From NCBI GenBank assembly GCA_964487565.1, contig CAZARN010000003.1, positions 152,359 through 216,358 on the forward strand: a DNA stretch of 64,000 bases, written 5' to 3'. Positions 56,918-64,000 of the stretch are shown here, in pieces (the first letter of the stretch is position 1; every line of letters begins with the position of its first letter). Origin of the DNA: Phil1 sp964487565 (GTDB taxonomy: Bacteria > Bacillota > Clostridia > Christensenellales > CAG-138). The position numbers and the translations under genes were made by a program. The notes beneath the pieces were generated by a model that was given only the letters and a program-made list of their open reading frames with translations, searched no databases and had not been told where the DNA came from.

Positions 56918-58417
56918 ATGGAACGCAGCAGCGGTATTCTTCTTCCTGTATCATCGCTCCCCTCAAGGGGCGGCATAGGCACGTTCGGACGTGCTGCATA
57001 TGAATTCGTGGATTTTCTTTCCGCGGCGGGCCAGCGTTACTGGCAGATACTGCCCCTCGGGCCGACAAGCTACGGCGATTCGCCGTATCAGTCCTTTTCG
57101 GCCTATGCGGGCAACCCGTATTTCATTGATCCCGTGCTTCTCATCGAGGACGGGCTGCTTACCGAGGATGAGTTCGCGCGCTATGAGGTCGCGGGCGACG
57201 AAGCGAGCGTGGATTACGCTGCGGTTTACAACACGCGCTTCGACCTGTTGAGATGCGCGTTCCTTCGCGCGCGGGAGAGGGACGCCTCGGCCGTGGCCGG
57301 ATTCGCGGCGCAAAACGCGGCGTGGCTGCCCGATTACGCGCTGTTCATGGCGCTCAAACGGCATTTCGGCATGAAAAGCTGGCTCCTGTGGGATGACGCC
57401 GACATAAGGCTGCGCCGCCCGGAAGCGCTCGTGCGTTACGGGGCGCTGCTTGCGGAGGACGTCGCCTTCTTCACCTATCTGCAATATCTGTTTTTCAAAC
57501 AGTGGGAAGCGCTGCGCGCGTATGCGCGCTCGAAGGGCGTTCTGATGATGGGCGACATGCCCATATATGTCGCGCTCGATTCGGCGGACGTTTGGGCCAC
57601 GCCGGAAAACTTCCAGCTCGACTCGAGCCTCTGCCCGACGGAGGTCGCGGGCGTGCCGCCGGATTATTTCTCCGCGACGGGCCAGCTTTGGGGCAATCCG
57701 CTCTATCGCTGGGACGATATGGCGAAAAACGGCTTTGCCTGGTGGAAAGCCCGCGTTGCCGGCGCGGCGAGGCTGTATGACACGCTGCGCATAGATCATT
57801 TCCGCGGGTTTGAAAGCTACTGGTGCGTGCCTGCTTCCGAAACCACGGCCGTCCACGGCCGCTGGGTGAAAGGGCCGGGCGTCGCGCTCGTGCGCGCGCT
57901 GCGCGAAGCCGCGCCGCAGATGGATATAATCGCGGAGGATCTCGGGTATCTTGACGCGGACGTGCGCAAGCTCCTTGCGGAGTCGGGCCTTCCCGGCATG
58001 AAGGTGCTGGAGTTCGCGTTTGATTCGCGCGAACCGTCGAATTATCTGCCGCACACATATCCGAGAAACTGCGTGTGCTATGTCGGCACGCACGACAACA
58101 CGCCCATAATGGCATGGCGGCACGAGGCCGCGCCGGACGACGTCGCGATGGCCGTGGAGTATCTGGGCCTCAACGACGCCGAGGGCTTCAACTTCGGCAT
58201 GATACGCGGCGGCATGTCGAGCGTCGCGGATCTTTTCGTCGTGCAGATGCAGGACTATCTCGGCCTTGACGCGCAAAGCCGTATGAACATACCCTCAACG
58301 CTCGGCTGCAACTGGAAGTGGCGCTTGCTGCCCGGCCGGTGCACGGAGGAGCTTGCCGCGAAGATACGCCGGATGAGCTGGATGTACGGAAGACTTGCCG
58401 CGGATAGTTCACATTAA
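56918..58417 (+). CDS. malQ: 4-alpha-glucanotransferase (amylomaltase, GH77)
   Basis: 499 residues, normal for GH77. N-terminal RSSGILLPVSSLPSRGGIGTFG, GDSPYQSFSAYAGNPYFIDP, and the catalytic motifs LRIDHFRGFESYW (nucleophile Asp), IIAEDLGY (acid/base Glu) and YVGTHDNTP (transition-state Asp). MalQ disproportionates malto-oligosaccharides in the cytoplasm. Co-transcription with the importer supports a maltodextrin pathway; the phosphorylase needed to complete it is not in the window. No terminator is seen before the sortase gene. Confidence 0.97.
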   Translation: MERSSGILLPVSSLPSRGGIGTFGRAAYEFVDFLSAAGQRYWQILPLGPTSYGDSPYQSFSAYAGNPYFIDPVLLIEDGLLTEDEFARYEVAGDEASVDYAAVYNTRFDLLRCAFLRARERDASAVAGFAAQNAAWLPDYALFMALKRHFGMKSWLLWDDADIRLRRPEALVRYGALLAEDVAFFTYLQYLFFKQWEALRAYARSKGVLMMGDMPIYVALDSADVWATPENFQLDSSLCPTEVAGVPPDYFSATGQLWGNPLYRWDDMAKNGFAWWKARVAGAARLYDTLRIDHFRGFESYWCVPASETTAVHGRWVKGPGVALVRALREAAPQMDIIAEDLGYLDADVRKLLAESGLPGMKVLEFAFDSREPSNYLPHTYPRNCVCYVGTHDNTPIMAWRHEAAPDDVAMAVEYLGLNDAEGFNFGMIRGGMSSVADLFVVQMQDYLGLDAQSRMNIPSTLGCNWKWRLLPGRCTEELAAKIRRMSWMYGRLAADSSH

Positions 58418-58423
58418 CTCCAT

Positions 58424-58452
58424 TTGTCACATTGGGATGTTGATGCTATAAT
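58424..58452 (+). promoter_or_regulatory. Promoter of the sortase gene
   Basis: TTGTCA (58424-58429), a 17-nt spacer and TATAAT (58447-58452). The sortase ATG starts at 58459, where transcription should begin. Confidence 0.82.
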
Positions 58453-58458
58453 GATTTT

Positions 58459-59175
58459 ATGAAAAAGTCCAAGATCAGCATCATACTTTATGTAATAAGC
58501 GCTTTGCTGCTTGCCGCGGGCGTGTTTCTTGTGATCCGGCAATATGTGCTGATCCCGGGCGAATATGTTCCGCCGGAGGAATACGCGGCGGCAACGGCAA
58601 CGCCGGGTGAGATCGACGTGACGCCTGTACCCACGCCGTCGGCGGCGGGAACAGCAGCGGCAACGCCTTCGCCCACGCCTTATGTGAAACCCGTGCCGGT
58701 GCGCATCTATTTTACGGATGTTGAGGTAATGTGCGATATCGTGCCTGTGGGCATGATAACCGAAGGGGACCGCAAGGGCCAGATGGACACGGTGGACGAT
58801 CCGGATCTTGCCGCCTGGTATGAGCCGGGACCCGCCCCGGGCGAGGACGGCAATGCGATAATCAACGGCCACAAGAGCTGGAGGGGCAAGGCCGGCAGGT
58901 TCTCGGTGCTGTGGAACATGAAGCTCGGGGACGAGGTGGCGATAGGCTTCGAGGACGGGAGCATTAAATATTTTCAGGTAATGTCGGTGGAGTTCTATCC
59001 TTATAATGACGTGCCGTCGACCGTTATGGACATGCAAAGCGATACGCCGCGCCTCACGCTGATCACCTGTTACGGGGACTTTGATCAGGCCGTGGGCACG
59101 TCAAAGCAGCGCTGCGTCGTCGTGTGCGAGCCGATCGAAAAAACCGGGGACGCATCCGGACCCACGGCGGAGTAA
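58459..59175 (+). CDS. Sortase family transpeptidase, probably from a leaderless mRNA
   Basis: 238 residues: N-terminal membrane anchor (ISIILYVISALLLAAGVFLVI), a Thr/Pro/Ala-rich stalk, then a sortase beta-barrel with catalytic His138 in NGHKS, Cys204 in TLITC and Arg218. Sortases attach surface proteins to the peptidoglycan or build pili. The class is unclear; the TLITC pattern and lone context are closest to classes D-F. The ATG lies 7 nt after the -10 with no ribosome binding site, and no other start preserves the anchor. No LPxTG-type substrate is seen in the window, though the protein at the right edge is incomplete. Confidence 0.88.
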   Translation: MKKSKISIILYVISALLLAAGVFLVIRQYVLIPGEYVPPEEYAAATATPGEIDVTPVPTPSAAGTAAATPSPTPYVKPVPVRIYFTDVEVMCDIVPVGMITEGDRKGQMDTVDDPDLAAWYEPGPAPGEDGNAIINGHKSWRGKAGRFSVLWNMKLGDEVAIGFEDGSIKYFQVMSVEFYPYNDVPSTVMDMQSDTPRLTLITCYGDFDQAVGTSKQRCVVVCEPIEKTGDASGPTAE

Positions 59176-59199
59176 AACAGAAACATATCGATACAGACT

Positions 59200-59239
59200 C
59201 GCCCGACAGCGGCGCATCAACGCCGCAGCCGGGCGTTTT
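59200..59239 (+). terminator. Terminator of the sortase gene
   Basis: Two-tier stem CGCCCG..GCGGCG / CGCCGC..CGGGCG (59200-59235) with a CATCAA loop, followed by TTTT. Confidence 0.85.
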
Positions 59240-59262
59240 GCCGCCCAAATGCGCCGCCAATC

Positions 59263-59291
59263 TTGCAACGGCAGTCAAAAAATGCTACACT
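59263..59291 (+). promoter_or_regulatory. Promoter of the YcxB-tyrS-yigZ unit
   Basis: TTGCAA (59263-59268), a 17-nt spacer and TACACT (59286-59291). The start near 59298 excludes the in-frame ATG at 59282 as translation start of the next gene. Confidence 0.65.
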
Positions 59292-59323
59292 ATCCGCATT
59301 ACGATGAAAGGTCGGTGCCCGGA

Positions 59324-59842
59324 TTGGAAATATTGAACACGACGGTATATACGAAAGAGCTCGTGCTTGCCTTCCAGCGCTTCAACGCAAGACTGCTGAA
59401 AAAAGCGCCCTGGAGCACATATGCGCTCTTCGCGCTGCTCTTCGCGCTCCTTGTCGTGGGGCTTGTGTATTCGATCATCATAAGGGGATGGATCTATCTT
59501 GCGATAATCGCCGTCGGCCTCGTGATCTTCGGCCGCAGGTTCTATTTCCTGTATATAGCCCCGGGACGGAAGTTCGACAAGTCCTCTTTCAGGGATTATT
59601 CTCAGCTTTACACGTTCCGCAAGCAGGGCTTTGTTGCCGCCGCCGGGGAAAACGAGCTTAAGCGCCATTATGAGGAGATAATGAACGTATACGAAACGCC
59701 TGAGGCATTTTATCTTTATTTCAACAAGGGACAGGCGTTCATCGTGGCAAAGAACGGCTTTACGCAGGGCACTGCGGACGATCTGCGGCGCAGATTGAAC
59801 GAGAAGCTCACCGCAAAGCACTATATAATGATCAACAGATAA
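59324..59842 (+). CDS. YcxB-like membrane protein
   Basis: About 172 residues. NTTVYTKELVLAFQRFNARL precedes two transmembrane helices (YALFALLFALLVVGLVYSII; IYLAIIAVGLVIFGRRFYFLY), then a soluble YcxB-type C-terminal domain (ENELKRHYEEIMNVYETPEAFYLYFNKGQAFIVAKNGFTQGT). Function unknown. The start is uncertain: TTG 59324 and GTG 59315 both lie after AAAGG, while the ATG at 59282 is upstream of the predicted transcription start. tyrS follows after 16 nt. Confidence 0.75.
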   Translation: MEILNTTVYTKELVLAFQRFNARLLKKAPWSTYALFALLFALLVVGLVYSIIIRGWIYLAIIAVGLVIFGRRFYFLYIAPGRKFDKSSFRDYSQLYTFRKQGFVAAAGENELKRHYEEIMNVYETPEAFYLYFNKGQAFIVAKNGFTQGTADDLRRRLNEKLTAKHYIMINR

Positions 59843-59858
59843 CAACGGGGGAAACAAA

Positions 59859-61085
59859 ATGAAAAACGCATACGATATTCTGACGGAGCGCGGCTTTATC
59901 AAGCAATGCTCCCATCCGGAGGAGCTCCATGAGCTCATGGGCAGGGAGAAGCTCACATTCTATATCGGGTTCGATCCGACGGCGGACAGCCTGCACATCG
60001 GACACTATGTCGCATTGATGACGATGGCGCATATGCAGCGCGCCGGCCACAGGCCGATAGTGCTGCTTGGCGGCGGCACGGCCGCGATCGGCGATCCTTC
60101 CGGAAAAACCGATATGCGCAGGATGATGACCATGGAGGAGCTTGACCACAACGCGGCCTGTTTCCAGGCGCAGATGGCGCGGCTGCTGGATTTTGAGGGC
60201 GAGAACGCCGCCATAATCGAAAACAACGCCAAATGGCTGCGCAGCCTCAACTATCTCGATTTCATGCGCGACATCGGCGTGTATTTCTCGGTGAACCAGA
60301 TGCTTTCATGCGAATGCTACAAGCAGCGTATGGAGCGCGGCCTCACCTTCTTTGAGATGGGCTATATGCTCATGCAAAGCTATGACTTCCTCAAGCTCAA
60401 CCAGCTTCACGGCTGCTGCCTGGAGATGGGCGGCGACGACCAGTGGAGCAATATCCTCGGCGGCGCGGATCTCATCCGCCGCAAGGAGCAGAAGCGCGCA
60501 TACGCCCTCACGACCTCCCTGCTCACAACGAGCGAGGGCAAGAAGATGGGCAAGACCGAGAAGGGCGCGCTTTGGCTTGATCCCGCCAAGACCAGCGTGT
60601 TCGATTTCTATCAGTACTGGCGCAATATCGACGACGCGGACGTTGCCAACTGCATGAAGCTTTTGACCTTCCTGCCGATGGAGGAGATAGCCGCGCTCAC
60701 CTCGCCCGAAGCCAACATAAACGAGGCGAAGAAGAAGCTTGCCTTCACCCTCACCGCGCAGGTACACGGCGAGGCGGAGGCGGAGAAGGCGAGGCTTGCG
60801 ACCGAGGCGCTGTTCGGCGGCGGCGGCAGCATCGAGCATATGCCGACGCTTGCGCTCACGCAGGCGGATGTCGAGGCGACGGGCCTTCGCGTGACGGATC
60901 TTCTGGTGCTTTCCAAACTGTGCACGAGCAAGAGCGACGCGAGACGCACCATCGAGGGCGGCGGCGTGTTCATGGACGACGAAAAGGTCGACGACGTTTA
61001 CGCCGCGGCGGACGCTGCGAAGCTTGGGGAGGGCGTCATAATCCGCAAGGGCAAGAAAGGCTTCGTCCGCATAATCGCAAAGTGA
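59859..61085 (+). CDS. tyrS: Tyrosyl-tRNA synthetase
   Basis: 408 residues, class I synthetase. YIGFDPTADSLHIGHY with HIGH at 46-49, GGDDQWSNILGGADLIRR, and KMGKT at 229-233 (the KMSKS loop), then a C-terminal S4 RNA-binding domain (RVTDLLVLSKLCTSKSDARRTIEGGGVF). It charges tRNA-Tyr, the same tRNA that the T-box at 17143-17450 senses. tyrS itself has no T-box: the leader from its promoter is far too short. Its stop overlaps the next GTG start. Confidence 0.97.
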   Translation: MKNAYDILTERGFIKQCSHPEELHELMGREKLTFYIGFDPTADSLHIGHYVALMTMAHMQRAGHRPIVLLGGGTAAIGDPSGKTDMRRMMTMEELDHNAACFQAQMARLLDFEGENAAIIENNAKWLRSLNYLDFMRDIGVYFSVNQMLSCECYKQRMERGLTFFEMGYMLMQSYDFLKLNQLHGCCLEMGGDDQWSNILGGADLIRRKEQKRAYALTTSLLTTSEGKKMGKTEKGALWLDPAKTSVFDFYQYWRNIDDADVANCMKLLTFLPMEEIAALTSPEANINEAKKKLAFTLTAQVHGEAEAEKARLATEALFGGGGSIEHMPTLALTQADVEATGLRVTDLLVLSKLCTSKSDARRTIEGGGVFMDDEKVDDVYAAADAAKLGEGVIIRKGKKGFVRIIAK

Positions 61086-61708
61086 CGCGCACGGTCACCG
61101 TCAAAAACGTCTCTTTCACAGAGAGCGTGATCAACCGTTCAAGATTTATCGGCCAATGCTTCCCTGCCTCGAGCGAGGAGGAAGCATTGGCTTTGCTTGC
61201 CGGCGTGAGGGCGGCATATCCCGACGCCTCGCACACCTGTTATGCCTACCGCATAGGGGAGCGCGCCGAAACCACGCGCTTTTCGGACGCGGGTGAGCCG
61301 GGCGGCACGGCGGGTACGCCCATACTCGAGGTGCTTAAGGCAAACGGCGTGACGGACGCGCTTTGCACAGTCACGCGGTATTTCGGCGGTATACTTCTCG
61401 GCCGGGGCGGACTTGTACGGGCTTATTCCGGCGCGGCGGCGCAGGCGCTTCAGGCGGCGGGACGGGTGGAACGCATACCCGCGCGCGTGTTCGTGATAAA
61501 CATGGAATATCCGCGCTTCGGCGCGCTCGAGGGCCTTATAAGGGAAAAAAGTTCCGTTGACGCGATCGAGTATACCGATATCGTCAGCGTGCGTACCCGC
61601 GTGACCGCGCAGGAGGCGGAAGGCTTCGCGGCGCTCGTGATCGAGAAAAGCGACGGGCGGGTCGTGCCGGAGGACGCGGGAGACGCGCTGGTCACAAGGG
61701 ACATTTGA
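61082..61708 (+). CDS. YigZ/IMPACT family protein
   Basis: 208 residues. The UPF0029 N-domain contains SRFIGQCFPASSEEEALALL, SHTCYAYRIG, RFSDAGEPGGTAGTPILEVL and TRYFGGILLGRGGLVRAYSGAA, followed by a DUF1949 ferredoxin-like domain. Relatives include YigZ and eukaryotic IMPACT; possible roles are translation control or nucleic-acid binding, not established. The start is GTG 61082, overlapping the tyrS TGA by 4 nt; no ATG is available nearby in frame. Confidence 0.92.
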   Translation: MTRTVTVKNVSFTESVINRSRFIGQCFPASSEEEALALLAGVRAAYPDASHTCYAYRIGERAETTRFSDAGEPGGTAGTPILEVLKANGVTDALCTVTRYFGGILLGRGGLVRAYSGAAAQALQAAGRVERIPARVFVINMEYPRFGALEGLIREKSSVDAIEYTDIVSVRTRVTAQEAEGFAALVIEKSDGRVVPEDAGDALVTRDI

Positions 61709-61811
61709 ACAATTATCAAACAAATCGGCGCATACTATGGCGCGCGGATGCGCTTTATTGTATAATCCATATGGAATATAATGCTTTTGCACCTCGGAGG
61801 CTCATGAATAG

Positions 61812-63482
61812 ATGAAACGAACCGGAAAAACCATAATCCTCGCGCTTGCTGCAACGCTTGTTCTCTGCGTTTGCACGGTGGCTTTCGCCGCGCAGTTCAC
61901 GGCCACCGCTGACCCGTCCGCAGTACCTGCCGAAGGCGGCTCCGCGGTGCTTTCCGTCGCCATATACAACGACAGTCAGTACGCGATGGAGAAGATCGCC
62001 ATCACGCAGGGCAGCAACCGCTTTTTCTCCGGTACGGACGGCGTCACGATCCCCGCGGGCGAGTCGATGACATTCCAGCAGACAGTCACCGTTCCGGCTT
62101 CCCTCGTCGGCACGCCGATACAGTTCAGCGCGAGCTGGACCGAAAACGGAGAGAGCAAATCCGGAAGCTTCGCCGTGACGGTGCTCAACGGCGGCGCCTC
62201 GGCGGAAGGCTCCGTTGCGTCGATGATCTCCGCAACGCGCACAGCAAGCTCCTCGCAGGCTTCCCAGGGCGAGGTGATAACCCTCACCTATACGATAACC
62301 AACAACGGCGTGAGCGCCGTTTCTGGCGTTTCGATAACCGACCGCGATATTGGCGGCAAGGATCCGATGGTGAAAAACATAACGGTGGAACCGGGCGTAC
62401 CGTATGTGTTCACATATGAATATACGATGGGGCGCTCGACCGTCACAAGCGCGCCCGTGATAACGTATTCGCAGGCGGACGGCACAACGGGTACCGTGAC
62501 CATCGAGGAAAAGACCATCGGTATGGTCAAAAGCAAGATAAACATCGAGGTGAACGAGGGCACGCCAACCGCCGAAGGGCAGATGTTCACCCTCAAGCTC
62601 ACAAACGACGGCAACCAGAAGATAAGCAAGCTTTCCGTGAAGGACGAGCTTGGCAACAGCGTTTCGGGCGAAGCGTTTGCTTTGGCGATCGGCGAAAGCA
62701 CTTCCTTCACATACACGGTCCAGACGGATGAAATGCGCAACGTCGTTTTCTATGTGACCGGCACGGACGCGACAGGCACCTCCTATTCCGATAACACCAC
62801 GACATATGTCGTGAGGAAATATATCGACCCGTCGCTTATTGGCATCAAATTCAGCGCGACGGTGGCTGAACCGCTCGACGCTTCCGGCTCCATCTCGATC
62901 GATTTTATCGTCGAGAACAGCGGCAGCCTTGAAATGAAGAACCTTGCCCTTTCGGAAGCGGAGTACGGCGTGCTGTATCAGCTCGCGTCGCTCGGTCAGG
63001 GCGCGCAAACGATAAATCAGCGCATCGCGGTCGGTTCGCCGCGCGACCTCGTATTCACGATGACTGTCGAGGATCCTTCGGGCAACGTTTACACTTACAA
63101 TGCGTATATCACGGCGGATTATGTGGGCGTGGAGTCAGAGTCGACTGCCGAGCCTGATGTTGAAATGGCCGGCGGCGACCTTGTGTCCGAGGTGGGCGGT
63201 TCGGTTTCAAACGCGCTGCGCACGGTGCTCATCGTGCTCATCGTGCTGACGGTGATCGCCGGCATAACGCTTATCGTGCTGACAAAGCTTGAAAAGGAAG
63301 AGCGCCGCCGCATCGCGCGCAGGCGCGCGCAGAGGGAAAAACAGCTTCGCGCGCAGCTTGAAGCCGGCGGGGCGGACGCCGTTTTACCGGGGACCACGCG
63401 CATACCGGGCGCGAACGACAGGCAGGGCGGGCCTTATGCAAACATTCCTTCGGGGGATACGAGAAACATACCCAGACAATGA
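61812..63482 (+). CDS. Secreted multi-domain (CARDB/DUF11-like) membrane-anchored protein
   Basis: 556 residues: signal peptide (MKRTGKTIILALAATLVLCV, ending near AFAAQ), then four Ig-like repeats resembling CARDB/DUF11 domains (ITLTYTITNNGVSAVSGVSI, FTLKLTNDGNQKISKLSV, ISIDFIVENSGSLEMKNLAL), one transmembrane helix (TVLIVLIVLTVIAGITLIVL) and an Arg-rich cytoplasmic tail of about 65 residues. No LPxTG motif. The domains sit outside the membrane. Possibly an adhesin-like or export-associated scaffold; no enzymatic motif. Monocistronic, ending in a strong terminator. Confidence 0.8.
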   Translation: MKRTGKTIILALAATLVLCVCTVAFAAQFTATADPSAVPAEGGSAVLSVAIYNDSQYAMEKIAITQGSNRFFSGTDGVTIPAGESMTFQQTVTVPASLVGTPIQFSASWTENGESKSGSFAVTVLNGGASAEGSVASMISATRTASSSQASQGEVITLTYTITNNGVSAVSGVSITDRDIGGKDPMVKNITVEPGVPYVFTYEYTMGRSTVTSAPVITYSQADGTTGTVTIEEKTIGMVKSKINIEVNEGTPTAEGQMFTLKLTNDGNQKISKLSVKDELGNSVSGEAFALAIGESTSFTYTVQTDEMRNVVFYVTGTDATGTSYSDNTTTYVVRKYIDPSLIGIKFSATVAEPLDASGSISIDFIVENSGSLEMKNLALSEAEYGVLYQLASLGQGAQTINQRIAVGSPRDLVFTMTVEDPSGNVYTYNAYITADYVGVESESTAEPDVEMAGGDLVSEVGGSVSNALRTVLIVLIVLTVIAGITLIVLTKLEKEERRRIARRRAQREKQLRAQLEAGGADAVLPGTTRIPGANDRQGGPYANIPSGDTRNIPRQ

Positions 63483-63501
63483 ACGGGATCGTGTAAAATG
63501 A

Positions 63502-63533
63502 GACCGCGGAAGCAAGGGCTTCCGCGGTCTTTT
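63502..63533 (+). terminator. Terminator of the CARDB-like gene
   Basis: Perfect 12-bp stem GACCGCGGAAGC (63502-63513) / GCTTCCGCGGTC (63518-63529) with an AAGG loop and TTTT. Confidence 0.93.
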
Positions 63534-63615
63534 GCCCGATTTATCGGGCGGCATGATGAAAACTGTAAATTTTGAAGAAAAATCCATTTGAGACCAAATA
63601 ATCACCTATCTGTAA

Positions 63616-63643
63616 CCGGGCAGTAACTGCCGGGTGGTATTAT
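63616..63643 (+). promoter_or_regulatory. Palindrome in the -35 position plus extended -10
   Basis: Near-perfect palindrome CCGGGCAGT (63616-63624) / ACTGCCGGG (63626-63634; one mismatch pair) directly followed by TGG-TATTAT (63635-63643), an extended -10. The dyad occupies the -35 region, suggesting a regulator site for the next gene. Confidence 0.55.
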
Positions 63644-63677
63644 CCGATTATACATATGGAAATAGGGGGAAATCGAA

Positions 63678-64000
63678 ATGCTGAAGAAAATTTGTGCCGG
63701 GGCAGCGGTTTTTACAGCGATCGTCATGTTTGCCGGGACTGCGCTTGGGGAAACGTACTACATCGACGACGGAGATATCACTGTCAGCCAGGATTCGACA
63801 GGCCGCTATGTGAACGGAAGCGCAACGGCGGAAACAGGCGAAACCGTGATAACACAGCATGCCTCCGGAACGGCGACGGCTTATACCGTGACAGTCACGA
63901 GCGGGGAAGAAGGAGCGGTCGTCGAGGTCACGCTCAAGGATGTAAATATTGAAGCCGCAGACGCATATACCAAAGGCGTGCAGGAGCATGACGGCGAATC
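63678..64000 (+). CDS. Secreted beta-rich carbohydrate-binding-type protein (3' end outside window)
   Basis: The first 107 residues are visible, with a signal peptide (MLKKICAGAAVFTAIVMFAG, cleaved near ALG). The mature part (YYIDDGDITVSQDSTGRYVN, TVTVTSGEEGAVVEVTLKDV) resembles the repetitive beta-helix proteins annotated as Cthe_2159-like carbohydrate-binding domain proteins. AGGGGGAAAT lies before ATG 63678. Whether it carries a sorting signal for the sortase about 5 kb upstream cannot be judged because the C-terminus is missing. Confidence 0.7.
   Translation, partial: MLKKICAGAAVFTAIVMFAGTALGETYYIDDGDITVSQDSTGRYVNGSATAETGETVITQHASGTATAYTVTVTSGEEGAVVEVTLKDVNIEAADAYTKGVQEHDGE

Noticed and set aside
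59859..61085. T-box in front of tyrS
   Set aside because: The transcript starts near 59298 and enters coding sequence within about 30 nt; no T-box motif (GGTGG..ACACGGG type) is present.
61812..63482. Sortase substrate motif in the tail (VLPGTT)
   Set aside because: It lies in the cytoplasmic tail after the transmembrane helix, without the LPxTG-hydrophobic-basic order.
63626..63650. T-box-like GGGTGGTA upstream of the last gene
   Set aside because: No Stem I, no antiterminator pairing and no terminator; it is a palindrome followed by an extended -10.
1..64000. CRISPR arrays, tRNA or rRNA genes, insertion sequences, prophage
   Set aside because: No regularly spaced repeats, cloverleaf-like sequences, transposase or phage structural genes were seen; short RNAs could still be missed by eye.

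Overview
The window is GC-rich DNA (close to 60% GC by eye) from what is most likely an uncultured anaerobic member of the Bacillota, class Clostridia. Pointers are a T-box leader, Rex, a DnaD-domain protein, CarD next to a PIN/TRAM protein, a YitT protein, RlmH beside a WalJ-type hydrolase, a sortase, Ptb and sigma-A promoters with 17-nt spacers. Genus and species cannot be read from the sequence. I see no rRNA, tRNA, CRISPR array, insertion sequence or prophage. Coding density is high, with many 1-, 4- or 8-nt gene overlaps and several TTG/GTG starts.

1-6.2 kb: a minus-strand operon yitT-rlmH-two chromate-transporter halves-walJ (cut by the left edge), a very short ModA-like lipoprotein, a TVP38-type membrane protein, and rex-lysR. 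6.2-15.6 kb: one long plus-strand unit from a good promoter (6412) to a strong terminator (15602). It encodes an Opp-type ABC importer, a ROK regulator, NagB and a PIG-L deacetylase, read here as an amino-sugar (chito-oligosaccharide or muropeptide type) uptake and breakdown locus. 15.6-17.5 kb: a tyrosine phenol-lyase-type enzyme under a T-box leader whose specifier codon reads UAC (Tyr). 17.5-26.5 kb: a TrkA-C membrane protein, a secreted VWA-like protein, a MATE exporter, rarA, the tldD/pmbA pair, carD and yacL.

26.6-35 kb: an AraC/GyrI regulator, M20 and M32 peptidases, a DnaD protein, ptb, a patatin and prs. 35-46.5 kb: a large minus-strand peptide-turnover cluster made of a CwlA-like amidase without signal peptide, an M19 dipeptidase, three tandem M42 aminopeptidases, aminopeptidase P, a heterodimeric ABC exporter and a lone dihydrolipoamide dehydrogenase. 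46.6-52.3 kb: a DMT transporter, then a potassium operon (membrane-anchored half-TrkA, TrkH, TrkA, short KdpD, KdpE). 52.4-58.4 kb: an alpha-glucan locus (autoregulated LacI protein, binding protein, two permeases, MalQ). 58.4-64 kb: a sortase with an apparently leaderless mRNA, a YcxB-like protein, tyrS, a YigZ protein and two secreted proteins, the last cut by the right edge.

The most interesting items are the Tyr T-box on a TPL-like gene with altered active-site residues, the opp-ROK-nagB-deacetylase unit, the half-TrkA protein in the potassium operon, the peptidase cluster, and several dyad operators placed directly on promoters.
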